From assembly GCF_030382115.1 (NCBI RefSeq), contig NZ_JAUDRJ010000003.1:7180999-7240464 (forward strand): DNA of 59,466 nucleotides. The letters run 5' to 3'. Positions within the stretch are counted from its first letter, which is position 1, and each line of letters opens with the position of its first letter. This document shows positions 48,884 through 58,212 of the stretch, in pieces. Position numbers and translations under genes: made by a program. The notes beneath the pieces are model-generated. The model worked only from the letters and a program-made list of their open reading frames with translations, made no database searches and was not told the DNA's origin. Origin of the DNA: Nostoc sp. GT001 (GTDB lineage Bacteria; Cyanobacteriota; Cyanobacteriia; Cyanobacteriales; Nostocaceae).

Positions 48884-51800
48884 ATGACAACCTGTAAAGA
48901 TAGGAATTGGCACTCAGATTTATTAGAAGTTTTAGGCATTATTGGAGTGCTTGCTCACGGCATATTTTGTTCTGAAAATCACGCCTTAGCCCAGATTACC
49001 CCTGATGGAACATTAGGTGATAACTCTTCAAGAATCACTCCTAATGTCAATATTAAAGGACTTCCGGCTGACCGCATTGATGGTGGAGCAACTCGCGGTG
49101 CAAACCTGTTCCATAGTTTCCAGGAATTCAATGTGGGTGAGTTGCAGCGTGTTTATTTTGCCAATCCCACCGGAATCTCCAATATTCTCACACGGGTGAC
49201 GGGAAGTAATATCTCCAATATTCTCGGCACTCTGGGAGTGGATGGTGGTGCAAATTTGTTTTTAATTAATCCCAATGGTATTTTATTTGGGAATAATGCA
49301 CGCCTGGATGTGGCGGGTTCCTTTATAGGGACTACGGCGAATTCTTTTGTGTTTGGCAATGGGTTGGAATTTAGTGCAACTAATCCTCAGACTCCTTCTT
49401 CATTACTAACAATTAATCCTTCTGCTTTACTATTCAATCAACTTCAGGCTGGCAGAATTGAAAACAGGTCAATTGCACCAGCAGGAGATAATATCTTTGG
49501 TCTACGAGTACCAGATAGTCAGAGTTTGCTATTAGTGGGTGGAGAAATTGCCATCAACGAAGGTAAATTGAATGCTCCGGGTGGGCGAGTGGAATTGGCA
49601 GGAATTGCAGGTGAGGGGACAGTTGGACTGAATGTGGATGGTAATAATTTGAGTTTGATTGTTCCTGATAATCTAGCTAAAGCCGATATCTCACTCAGTA
49701 ATCAAGCCTTGGTTAGTACCAGTGGTGAAGGTGGCGGCGCTATTCAGGTGTGGGGTAAAGGAGTTACCGTCAATGGAGGTTCCCAGATTGAAGCCAGCAC
49801 TTTAGGAGCATTACCTGGAAAAGGATTGAGTGTAAATGCTTCCGAATCAGTGCAAGTCGTTGGAGAATCACCTACTGGAATTCGTAGCGGTTTATTTGCT
49901 GAAACTTTTGGGACAGGAGATGCAGGAGACCTGACAATTAACACCAGACAGTTACAAATCTTAGCAGGGGGAAAGATTTCATCTAGTACAACGAATGCAG
50001 GTGTGGCAGGAAATTTGACCGTGAATGCCTCAGAATCAGTGCAACTAATTGGTATTCCAGATAATCCCAATTTAGCCTCTACTGGTATGTTTGCTGCATC
50101 TAATGGAGTGGGAGACGCCGGAGACATCACGATTAACACTAGACAGTTACTCATCCAAAATGGAGCCGGAATCACAACTGATAACGAAGGTAAAGGGGTT
50201 GGAGGGAATATAACAGTAAATGCCGAATCAGTGCAGCTAGTCGGTACTGCGATTCTGCCACAGTTTCCTAATAGATGGTATCCTAGCAAAATAAGTTCTA
50301 ACGCTTATGGCACAGGGCCCGCAGGAAAGATTACGATTAACACCAATCAATTGTTAATCCAAGATGGAGCAGCGATTTCAGCTCGAACTAGCGGTAGTGG
50401 GGCTGGAGGAAGTTTGACGGTAAATGCCTCCCAATCAGTTAAACTGATAGGATTTGCTACTAATAGTAATAGTCTATTTCCCTTTCCCAGCAGCTTGTTG
50501 ACTCAAACACAAAGTACAGGAACAGCGGGAGATTTGGCAATTAATACCAATCAGTTGATTGTCCGAGAAGGACAGCTATCTGCCAGTACTTTTGGACAAG
50601 GGAATGCTGGCAATATAAACATTGAAACTGTCACGATGAATATCATTGATAGTCAAGTGGGAAGCAGTGTTTACCGTAAAGGGTTTGCAGGAAATTTGAC
50701 TATTCACGCTGCCGAGTCAGTGGAAATCAGTGGAAAGATCAAATCGTTTACATCTAATCTTGAAAATCCTGCTGGCTTATTCGCTCAGGTAAACCCTAGA
50801 GGTGAGGGTCGCGGCGGCAACTTGACCATTGAGACAAAACGCTTGAGTGTAAGTAATGGAGGCAGAGTACAAGTCGCTACTTTTGGTCAAGGAGACGCTG
50901 GTAATCTCACAATTCGGGCTTCTGAGGTAGATATATTTGATACACCTGTTGATAATCTCTTTGCTACAGGGATCAATGCAGGTATTGAAGTAGACGCAGA
51001 TGAAAGAACAGTTATTCCACCCAGAGGCAACGGTGGTGATTTAACAATTGAAACCGATCGCTTGAGTGTGAGAGGTGGTGCAATAATATCAGTTCGCACT
51101 GCTGGAGTGGGCAATGCAGGTAGATTGCGAATTCATGCGTCGAAATCTGTAGAAGTCGTTGGAAAATCACCAAATGGTAACTTTAACAGCCAAATCAGCG
51201 CTGCGGTGAAGCCAGAAGGTACTGAGTCGTGGGGGAAGTTTAAAGATTGAAACTGAACAGATGAGTGTTCGGGATGGAGGTGAAGTCACTGTCAGTAGTA
51301 ACGGAGCGGGTACGGCAGGCGACCTTGAGATCCAAGCTCGTTCTCTGAGCCTGGATAATCAAGGAGCGATCGCCGCCATAACCAGAGTGGGGAATGGTGG
51401 TAATATTACCCTGAAGTTGCAAGACTTATTATTACTACGCAATCATAGTCAAATTTCTACCACTGCTGGCAGTAGCGAATTCGGTGGCAATGGCGGTAAT
51501 CTCATCATTAATAGCCCTTTCATTGTCGCCGTTCCTAAAGAAAATAGCGATATTAGCGCTAACGCTTTCACTGGAACTGGTGGTAGAGTTGACATTACAA
51601 CAAACGGTATTTTCGGTATTCTGCCGCAAAAACGCCTAACCGAAAACAGTGACATTACAGCGAGTTCAGAATTGGGGGTGAGCGGGGAAGTAACTATCAA
51701 CAGTCCAGATACTGACCCTAGTCGCGGCTTAACTCAACTACCTTCCAACCTCGTGGATGCATCTCAACAAATTGCCCAAGGTTGCACTCCCAGAAGAGGA

Positions 51801-52079
51801 CAAAATGCTAGTCGTTTTATCGCTACCGGACGCGGTGGATTACCCCAAAGTCCTAATGAACCGTTGCGAGGACGAGCAGTGATTACTGGTTGGGTAGATT
51901 TGCCCGCACAAGCAACAGCCAGAGTCACGGAGAAATTATCTACTGCAACTATGACCAAATCTACCGAGCCGATTGTGGAGGCTCAAGGATGGATTGTTGA
52001 TGCTAAGGGTGATATTATGCTTGTGGCTCAATCTGGGCAAAGTTCTTCTATTCCCTCTGCTATGTCTTGTAGTCAATAA
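48884..52079 (+). pseudogene. Filamentous hemagglutinin-type exoprotein, one frameshift (locus B)
   Basis: Hydrophobic N-terminus, then the TPS domain: [62 protein letters not shown]. The body is a beta-helix of repeats such as GDAGDLTINTRQLQI and GNLTVNASESVQLIG. The frame breaks in the G5 run at 51231-51235 (one G too many); the next frame (IETEQMSVRDGGEVT) continues to a complete C-terminus with PSRGLTQLPSNLVDASQQIA, QGCTPRRGQN, RGGLPQSPNEPLRG and WVDLPAQ. Apart from one base the gene is whole (~1060 aa), so an assembly or phase-variation explanation is possible. No TpsB partner in the window. Confidence 0.85.
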
Positions 52080-52109
52080 TTCGTTACCCCAATTGGGGGA
52101 GGAATTTTT

Positions 52110-54773
52110 ATGAAACCCAAGAGTCATAAAAACAATCAGTGGCAACAGATATATAACAAATGCAACAGGTGGTTGATTCGTCCCTTTAAAAACCATAAGT
52201 TGCCTGTTTTCATCCTCTTGGTTCTGGTGACAGCTTTTTTGTACGTTACTGCTTTTCCTGTTGCTGCAACTATAGATACGCAAAATATCGTAACTCTTGG
52301 AGTGTCAATTAAAAATTCTCCCGCACAAACACAAGACCTGCTGCAACAGGGGAAAGTGCTGTATGAGGCAGGAAAATTTGCAGAAGCGGCTAGAGTTTTG
52401 CAACAAGCAGTTAAAAGTTTTGGCAGCCAAGGCAATGAATTGCAGCAAGCTGTGGCATTAAGTAATTTGGCGTTGGCATATCAAAAACTGGGTAATTTGC
52501 CACCCGCGCAACAGGCAATTACAGATAGCTTGAAGTTGCTCGAAAAATCCTCTAATTCTCAAAATCTTCAGGTTTTGGCTCCAATTCTAGATATTCAAGG
52601 TAGTATTCAACTAGACTTGGGACAAGCTGAACAGGCGCTTAACACCTGGCAACGTGCGGAAGCCAGCTATAAGCAATTAGGCGATCGCAATGGCATGATC
52701 CGCGATCGCATCAATCAAGCACAAGCATGGCAAGTTTTGGGATTTTACCGTCGGGGTTTGACAATCTTGACTCAATTGCAGCAGGAGTTACAATCAAAAC
52801 CTAATTCAATCAGTAAAGCAGTAGAATTACGGTCTTTCGGGAATGCTCTGCAATTAGCCGGAGATTTGAATCAATCCCGTCAGGTATTACAGCAAAGTTT
52901 GTCAATTGCCCAAAAATTGAATTCTCCCCAGGATGTGAGCGCGGCTTTATTCAGTTTAGGCAACACGGCACAAGTACAGCAAGATTTTAAGGGTGCAATA
53001 GAGTTCTATCAGCAAGCTGCTGCGATCGCTCCTAACCCGATTAGTAAAGTTCAGGCTCAAGTTAATCAGTTGAACTTACTAGTGAACACGGGACAAACAG
53101 CCGCCGTGCAGACATTATTGCCGCAAATCCAAACTCAACTGACACAACTACCTGCTTCTGTGACAACTATTTATGCGCAGATTAATCTAGCTCAAAGCTT
53201 GATAAAATTCGGGACTACACCCCAAGCGATCGCTCAAATCTGCGCGAGGGCCCTGCAACAAGCTCAAAATTTAGCAGATAAACGAGCCGAGAGCTTTGCC
53301 CTTGGGACTCTAGGTAGTGTATACGAACAAACTAAACAATGGTCAATAGCCCAGAACCTCACCCAACAGGCACTGAACATAGCCGAAACAATCAACGCCC
53401 CAGATATCGCTTATCGTTGGCATTGGCAGTTAGGACGCTTGTTAAAACAGCAGGAAGAGATTGAGGGTGCTATTGCCAGCTATGATACTGCGATCGGTGA
53501 GTTGCAGACTCTCCGTAGTGACTTAGTAGTTGTGAATCGAGATATCCAGTTTTCTTTTAAAGAAAGTGTAGAACCTGTATATCGAGAGTCCGTAGAATTA
53601 TTGTTGCAGTTTCAGCAAACTCATCCCAGCGAACCAATCCTAGACAAAGCTAGACAGAGAATTGAAGCACTGCAACTAGCGGAATTAGACGACTTTTTCC
53701 GGGAAGCTTGCATTAATGCCAAAACTGTTTTGCTTGACACAGTGGTAGATAAAGATAATCCCACAGCCGCAATTATTTATCCAATTATTCTGCCTGATCA
53801 ACTGCAAGTAATTGTCAAAATTCCTAAACAACCACTGCGTAGTTATACAGTCAATAAGTCCCAGAATGAGGTAGAAGGTACTATAAAACAACTCAGAGAG
53901 TATCTATTAGAACCCGATCGGAATGAGGAAGTGCAAGCGTTATCACAAGAAGTCTATGGGTGGTTAATCAAAGAAATTGAGTCAGATTTAAAAGCTAGTG
54001 GAGTCAAAACCCTTGTATTCGTACTTGATGGCATATTGCGAAATGTGCCAATGGCTATATTGTATGACGGTCAGCAATATCTGGTAGAAAAATACGCTGT
54101 AACACTCAGCTTAGGACTCCAGTTACTCGCACTCAAACCCTTAACACAAACAAAACTCAATGTTCTAGCTGCTGGGTTAGTGCAACCACCACAAGGCTTT
54201 CAACAGCGATTTCCACCACTACCAGAAATTAAATCAGAATTCGACTCTATTTCCCAAGCGATCGCCTCTACCACCCAGTTACTAGATCGAGACTTCAACA
54301 GCAAAAACCTAGAGAGTAAGGTAAATACTGTACCATTTAATGTGTTACATTTGGCAACTCACGGTCAATTTAGCTCTAATGTTGAGAATACTTTTATACT
54401 TGCAAACGATGGGCCGATTAACGTTACGCAATTTGATAGCTTGCTGCGCCGTCGGGATCAAACTCGCTCAGAAGCCTTGGAAATGCTGGTGTTAAGTGCT
54501 TGCCAAACCGCTACTGGTGACAATCGCGCCACGCTAGGGCTAGCGGGAGCATCCGTGAAAGCCGGTGCCCGTAGTACCTTAGCCTCACTATGGCATATCA
54601 GTGATAAATCTACTGCGATCTTAATTGGTGAATTTTATCGTGAGTTAGTTAAAAATCAGGTGACAAAGGCTGAAGCCTTGCGTCGTGCCCAAGTAAAGTT
54701 GTTAAAAGATTATCCCAATTACAGTCGTCCTGGCTACTGGGCACCTTATGTTTTAGTTGGTAACTGGCTTTGA
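52110..54773 (+). CDS. TPR-CHAT protease-like protein
   Basis: 887 aa. N-terminal hydrophobic segment at ~30-50 (FILLVLVTAFLYVTAFPVAA) acting as signal or anchor, then TPR repeats (~75-470; VLYEAGKFAEAARVLQQAVK, ALSNLALAYQKLGNLPPAQQ, ALFSLGNTAQVQQDFKGAIE), and a C-terminal CHAT domain with His751 (LHLATHGQF), Cys798 (LSACQTATGD) and the family ending YPNYSRPGYWAPYVLVGNW. It starts 30 nt after the hemagglutinin stop with a GGGGGAGG ribosome-binding site, so probably one operon. CHAT proteins next to hemagglutinin genes are frequent in cyanobacteria; the substrate is unknown. Confidence 0.92.
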   Translation: MKPKSHKNNQWQQIYNKCNRWLIRPFKNHKLPVFILLVLVTAFLYVTAFPVAATIDTQNIVTLGVSIKNSPAQTQDLLQQGKVLYEAGKFAEAARVLQQAVKSFGSQGNELQQAVALSNLALAYQKLGNLPPAQQAITDSLKLLEKSSNSQNLQVLAPILDIQGSIQLDLGQAEQALNTWQRAEASYKQLGDRNGMIRDRINQAQAWQVLGFYRRGLTILTQLQQELQSKPNSISKAVELRSFGNALQLAGDLNQSRQVLQQSLSIAQKLNSPQDVSAALFSLGNTAQVQQDFKGAIEFYQQAAAIAPNPISKVQAQVNQLNLLVNTGQTAAVQTLLPQIQTQLTQLPASVTTIYAQINLAQSLIKFGTTPQAIAQICARALQQAQNLADKRAESFALGTLGSVYEQTKQWSIAQNLTQQALNIAETINAPDIAYRWHWQLGRLLKQQEEIEGAIASYDTAIGELQTLRSDLVVVNRDIQFSFKESVEPVYRESVELLLQFQQTHPSEPILDKARQRIEALQLAELDDFFREACINAKTVLLDTVVDKDNPTAAIIYPIILPDQLQVIVKIPKQPLRSYTVNKSQNEVEGTIKQLREYLLEPDRNEEVQALSQEVYGWLIKEIESDLKASGVKTLVFVLDGILRNVPMAILYDGQQYLVEKYAVTLSLGLQLLALKPLTQTKLNVLAAGLVQPPQGFQQRFPPLPEIKSEFDSISQAIASTTQLLDRDFNSKNLESKVNTVPFNVLHLATHGQFSSNVENTFILANDGPINVTQFDSLLRRRDQTRSEALEMLVLSACQTATGDNRATLGLAGASVKAGARSTLASLWHISDKSTAILIGEFYRELVKNQVTKAEALRRAQVKLLKDYPNYSRPGYWAPYVLVGNWL

Positions 54774-54786
54774 TAAATTCTATATG

Positions 54787-54935
54787 ATATCATGTCGGCT
54801 TGATTACTTACTAAACCCCAAGAACCCCACCCCGCCAAAGCTGCGCTTTGTCTCCCCTCCCCGCTTGCGGGGAGGGGATTAAGGGGTGGGGTGCAATGAC
54901 TGTGGAAATCATAACTAATTATGCGGACATGATAT
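54787..54935 (+). mobile_element. MITE A copy
   Basis: 149 bp, ends ATATCATGTCGGCTTGATTA and TAATTATGCGGACATGATAT, core CCTCCCCGCTTGCGGGGAGG. Non-coding. Sits between the TPR-CHAT gene and urtD, both of which end here. Confidence 0.88.
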
Positions 54936-55000
54936 GATTCCTATATAACAGCGCAAACCGACCAGAATTACTAGGCGAATAGAAAGTGCAATTGAGTTTT

Positions 55001-55747
55001 TCATTCTTCCTGTTTTCCCAGATATACTTCAATTACACGAGAATCATTTTGCACTTCTTCAAAATTTCCTTCGCACAACACCGAACCTTCATGTAACACC
55101 GTTACTTTCTTGGCAATTTGACGCACAAATTCCATATCATGTTCAATTACTAAAATTGAATGACTCTGCGCTAGTGCTAAAAGTAATTCGCCAATGTTGT
55201 AGGTTTCTTCATCTGTTAAACCAGCAACGGGTTCATCAACAAGTAATAAATCTGGAGACTGTGCTACTAACATCCCAATTTCTAAACGTTGCTTTTCTCC
55301 GTGAGAAAGTAAAGCTGCTTTGATATCGGCTTTTGGCGTTAATCCGATAGTTTCTAATAATCCTTTAATATGATTCTTTTCCACAGCATGAGAACGTTCA
55401 AACAAAGTAGAAAAGACATTTTTCTTCTTGTTACTGGTAATTTCTAAATTTTCACGGGGCGTTAAATTCAGGTAAATTCGGGGTGTTTGGAACTTGCGCC
55501 CAATTCCCAATCGGGCAATTTTATATTCAGGTAAAGAACGCAGATTTCTTCCTTTGAATAAAACTCGCCCCACGGTTGGCTGAACTTTCCCGGTAATTAC
55601 ATCCAGAAACGTTGTCTTTCCCGCACCATTGGGGCCAATTACTACCCGTAATTCACCTACATCCATACTAAAGTTAAGCTGGTTTAAAGCCTTAAAACCG
55701 TCAAAACTAACAGTTACATTTTCAGTTTCCAATATTTTCGCGTTCAT
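55001..55747 (-). CDS. urtD: Urea ABC transporter ATP-binding subunit UrtD
   Basis: 248 aa from the ATG at 55747 (MNAKILETENVTVSFDGFKA). Longer frames run into urtC. Walker A IGPNGAGKTTF, signature LLSHGEKQRLEIGM, Walker B LLLVDEPVAGL. Overlaps the urtC end by 26 nt, so they are translationally coupled. The partner ATPase UrtE is at 30672-31370, not adjacent. Confidence 0.95.
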   Translation of the reverse strand: MNAKILETENVTVSFDGFKALNQLNFSMDVGELRVVIGPNGAGKTTFLDVITGKVQPTVGRVLFKGRNLRSLPEYKIARLGIGRKFQTPRIYLNLTPRENLEITSNKKKNVFSTLFERSHAVEKNHIKGLLETIGLTPKADIKAALLSHGEKQRLEIGMLVAQSPDLLLVDEPVAGLTDEETYNIGELLLALAQSHSILVIEHDMEFVRQIAKKVTVLHEGSVLCEGNFEEVQNDSRVIEVYLGKQEE

Positions 55748-56843
55748 GTTGCACTTCCGGGTCTTCTTCCAAGGTGGGATATGTAGCAATTTCTTGACGA
55801 CGGTTGAAAAGAGAAATATTCTGACTACGCAACCATCCCACGATGCCGTCAGGAAGGACTGTGACAACTATCAAAAATAGTGCGCCTTGGAAAAATAGCC
55901 AGATTTCGGCAAATTGTTCGCTTAAAAAAGTGCGGGCATAATTTACTAACAAAGTTCCCACAATCGCGCCAATTAAAGTAGCGCGTCCGCCTACTGCTAC
56001 CCAAATCACCATTTCAATGGAAAAGGCAATATCCATTGCTCTAGGTGATACAGAACCACTCTGAATGGTGTAGAATGCTCCTGCTACACCTGCGATCGCA
56101 CCGGAAACTGCAAACACCAACACCTTAAAATCTGTAGGGTCGTAGCCAGAAAATCTTACCCGACTTTCATCATCCCGAATCGCTATCAACAACCTCCCAA
56201 AGCGTCCAGTTGTCAACCAGCGACAAATACCGTAGGTGATTGCGAGAAATATTACCGTCAGCGTGTAGAAAACAAACTGTGTTTTGGCATCGCTAACTGT
56301 TGCGCCAAACAAAGTTGTAAAATCTATCAGTCCATTCGTGCCGTTGAAAAATTGTTGTTGACCGTTAAAGAAGTTGAAAAATACAATAGTTCCGGCTTGA
56401 GTCAAGATGGAAAAATAAACTCCCTTGAGACGATTTCGGAAAACCAAATATCCCAACAATCCCGCCAATAACCCTGGAATTAGTACCACCAAAGCTATTG
56501 TCAAAGGAAAAGAATAAAAAGGTTGCCAAAAGGCGGGAAGTTCCGTAACTCCATAAAGTCCCATGAAATCAGGCAATTCTCCAGTAGGAACTTGCAGCTT
56601 CAGGTACATTGCGATCGCATATCCACCCAAACCAAAGAAAATACCATGTCCCAAACTCAATAAACCAGTATACCCCCAAATCAAATCGATACCCAAAGCC
56701 ACAATTGCCAGCGACAGAAATCGCCCCAACAAATTCAGGCGAAACTCCGACAGCACCACTGGCATAACAATTATAAGGAAGAGTGCGATCGCGATCGTCA
56801 CCCCCACCTCAATTAATAACCCTCCTCCCCTCCTCTTCCTCAT
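55722..56843 (-). CDS. urtC: Urea ABC transporter permease UrtC
   Basis: 373 aa, about ten membrane segments, LivM-like permease: ALGIDLIWGYTGLLSLGHGI, FFGLGGYAIAMYLKLQ, FNGTNGLIDF, FSGYDPTDFKVLVFAVSGAI, and the FLSEQFAEIWLFFQGALFLI end. The start region overlaps a dispersed spacer repeat (CGCAGAGACGCAGAGGACGC), so the exact start is less sure. Second permease of the urea importer. Confidence 0.95.
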   Translation of the reverse strand: MRKRRGGGLLIEVGVTIAIALFLIIVMPVVLSEFRLNLLGRFLSLAIVALGIDLIWGYTGLLSLGHGIFFGLGGYAIAMYLKLQVPTGELPDFMGLYGVTELPAFWQPFYSFPLTIALVVLIPGLLAGLLGYLVFRNRLKGVYFSILTQAGTIVFFNFFNGQQQFFNGTNGLIDFTTLFGATVSDAKTQFVFYTLTVIFLAITYGICRWLTTGRFGRLLIAIRDDESRVRFSGYDPTDFKVLVFAVSGAIAGVAGAFYTIQSGSVSPRAMDIAFSIEMVIWVAVGGRATLIGAIVGTLLVNYARTFLSEQFAEIWLFFQGALFLIVVTVLPDGIVGWLRSQNISLFNRRQEIATYPTLEEDPEVQHERENIGN

Positions 56844-56870
56844 TCTCTGCGTCCTCTGCGTCTCTGCGGT

Positions 56871-58031
56871 TTAAACATCAACAGTACGTCCCTTCTGCGG
56901 AAAAATCCCCCCAGGCTTCCACTGCAAAAACACAATAATCAGCGCAAATACCATCACCTTAGCCATACTCGTCGTCGCAAAAAAAGTAAACAAATCAGCC
57001 AAAGGTTTAACAGGAGTCAACAACAAAGCCAGAGTTCCAGAACCAATTAAAAAATTAGCCGTACCAATACCCAAAGCAGCCACAATCGTCCCGGCTAAAT
57101 TGCCCACACCTCCAACGACAACCACCATAAAAGTATCAATAATATAGTTTTGTCCGGTATTTGGCCCTACAGAACCAAGCAAACTAATCGCACATCCCGC
57201 CACACCAGCTAAACCCGAACCCAGTGCAAAAGTAATCGCATCTACCTTTTGAGTTGGGATACCCAAACAAGCACTCATACTCCGGTTTTGCGTCACCGCC
57301 CGAATTCTTAAACCCCAGCTAGAACGTTGTAAAAATAAGTAAATTCCCGCCACACAGATTATTGTTAAAGCAATAATAAATAATCTGGCAAAAGGCAATT
57401 GCACACCACCTAAAGATATCCCGGCTTGTAACCAAGTCGGTGCTGTAACATCCACATTTTGAGCGCCAAACCAAGGTTGAGTTACTGCTAACTGATAAGT
57501 TTGACTCAATAAATTGCCCGTTGTAATTGTTACCCCCAGCGATAATAAAAATATCACCGCCACAATCCAGTTACGAACCCTTCCCAAATCTGTGCGAGAA
57601 TTTAAAATCCATAAACCTCCAAAAAACAGCAGAGAAAATAAGCCTAGACCAATTATCAATACCCAATTCACACTGCGAACAAACTGCTGAAAAATTAAAC
57701 TTACTCCCCAAGTTGCCAATAGAGTTTCTAATGGGCGTCCATAGAGATAACGAATCACGCCTTTTTCTAGAATTAATCCCACAGCAGCCGTGAATATAAA
57801 CGCGATAATCAAAGCCAAAAATATATAGACTTCAAACCACACCCCACCCAATTGCTTACATACATTTTGGACAACATAAGTTGTATAAGCGCCGAACATC
57901 ATCAATTCACCATGCGCCATATTGATGACACCCATCAATCCAAATATAATGGCTAGTCCCAACGCGGCAATCAATAATACAGCGCCAATACTAATACCAT
58001 TAAATACAGCTTCTAAAAATCCTGCTAACAC
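56871..58031 (-). CDS. urtB: Urea ABC transporter permease UrtB
   Basis: 386 aa, LivH-like permease: FLEAVFNGISIGAVLLIAAL, GLAIIFGLMGVINMAHGELM, TQNRSMSACLGIPTQKVDAI, VVVVGGVGNLAGTIVAALGI, ending FALIIVFLQWKPGGIFPQKG. 27 nt upstream of urtC. Urea permease subunit. Confidence 0.96.
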   Translation of the reverse strand: MLAGFLEAVFNGISIGAVLLIAALGLAIIFGLMGVINMAHGELMMFGAYTTYVVQNVCKQLGGVWFEVYIFLALIIAFIFTAAVGLILEKGVIRYLYGRPLETLLATWGVSLIFQQFVRSVNWVLIIGLGLFSLLFFGGLWILNSRTDLGRVRNWIVAVIFLLSLGVTITTGNLLSQTYQLAVTQPWFGAQNVDVTAPTWLQAGISLGGVQLPFARLFIIALTIICVAGIYLFLQRSSWGLRIRAVTQNRSMSACLGIPTQKVDAITFALGSGLAGVAGCAISLLGSVGPNTGQNYIIDTFMVVVVGGVGNLAGTIVAALGIGTANFLIGSGTLALLLTPVKPLADLFTFFATTSMAKVMVFALIIVFLQWKPGGIFPQKGRTVDV

Positions 58032-58078
58032 TTATTTCTCCATAACAGCTATCAGCGATTAGTTAGTGTCTCGTGTGC

Positions 58079-58130
58079 CTCGTTCCCAGTCTCAGACTGG
58101 AAATGCCTATTAGGAGGTGGAGCCTCCTAT
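58079..58130. repeat. Dispersed palindromic repeat
   Basis: CCCAGTCTCAGACTGG and GGAGGTGGAGCCTCC, related to 4630-4710 but reversed. It is followed at 58165-58212 by an inverted AATTCGTAATT/AATTACGAATT stretch. Both lie between urtB and urtA. Confidence 0.6.
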
Positions 58131-58212
58131 AGAAGCGGAAGAACCTGGAAATGAAAAAAAATTGACTAATTCGTAATTTGTAATTAATTACGAATTACGA
58201 ATTACGAATTAT

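Noticed and set aside
49744..50289. 181-aa - strand frame opposite the locus B hemagglutinin
   Set aside because: Same antisense effect of a repetitive coding sequence; no ribosome-binding site and no family resemblance.
52110..54773. TPR-CHAT as a Craspase (Csx29-like) component
   Set aside because: It shares only the broad TPR plus CHAT layout; there is no Cas7-11 or CRISPR array and it has an N-terminal membrane or signal segment.
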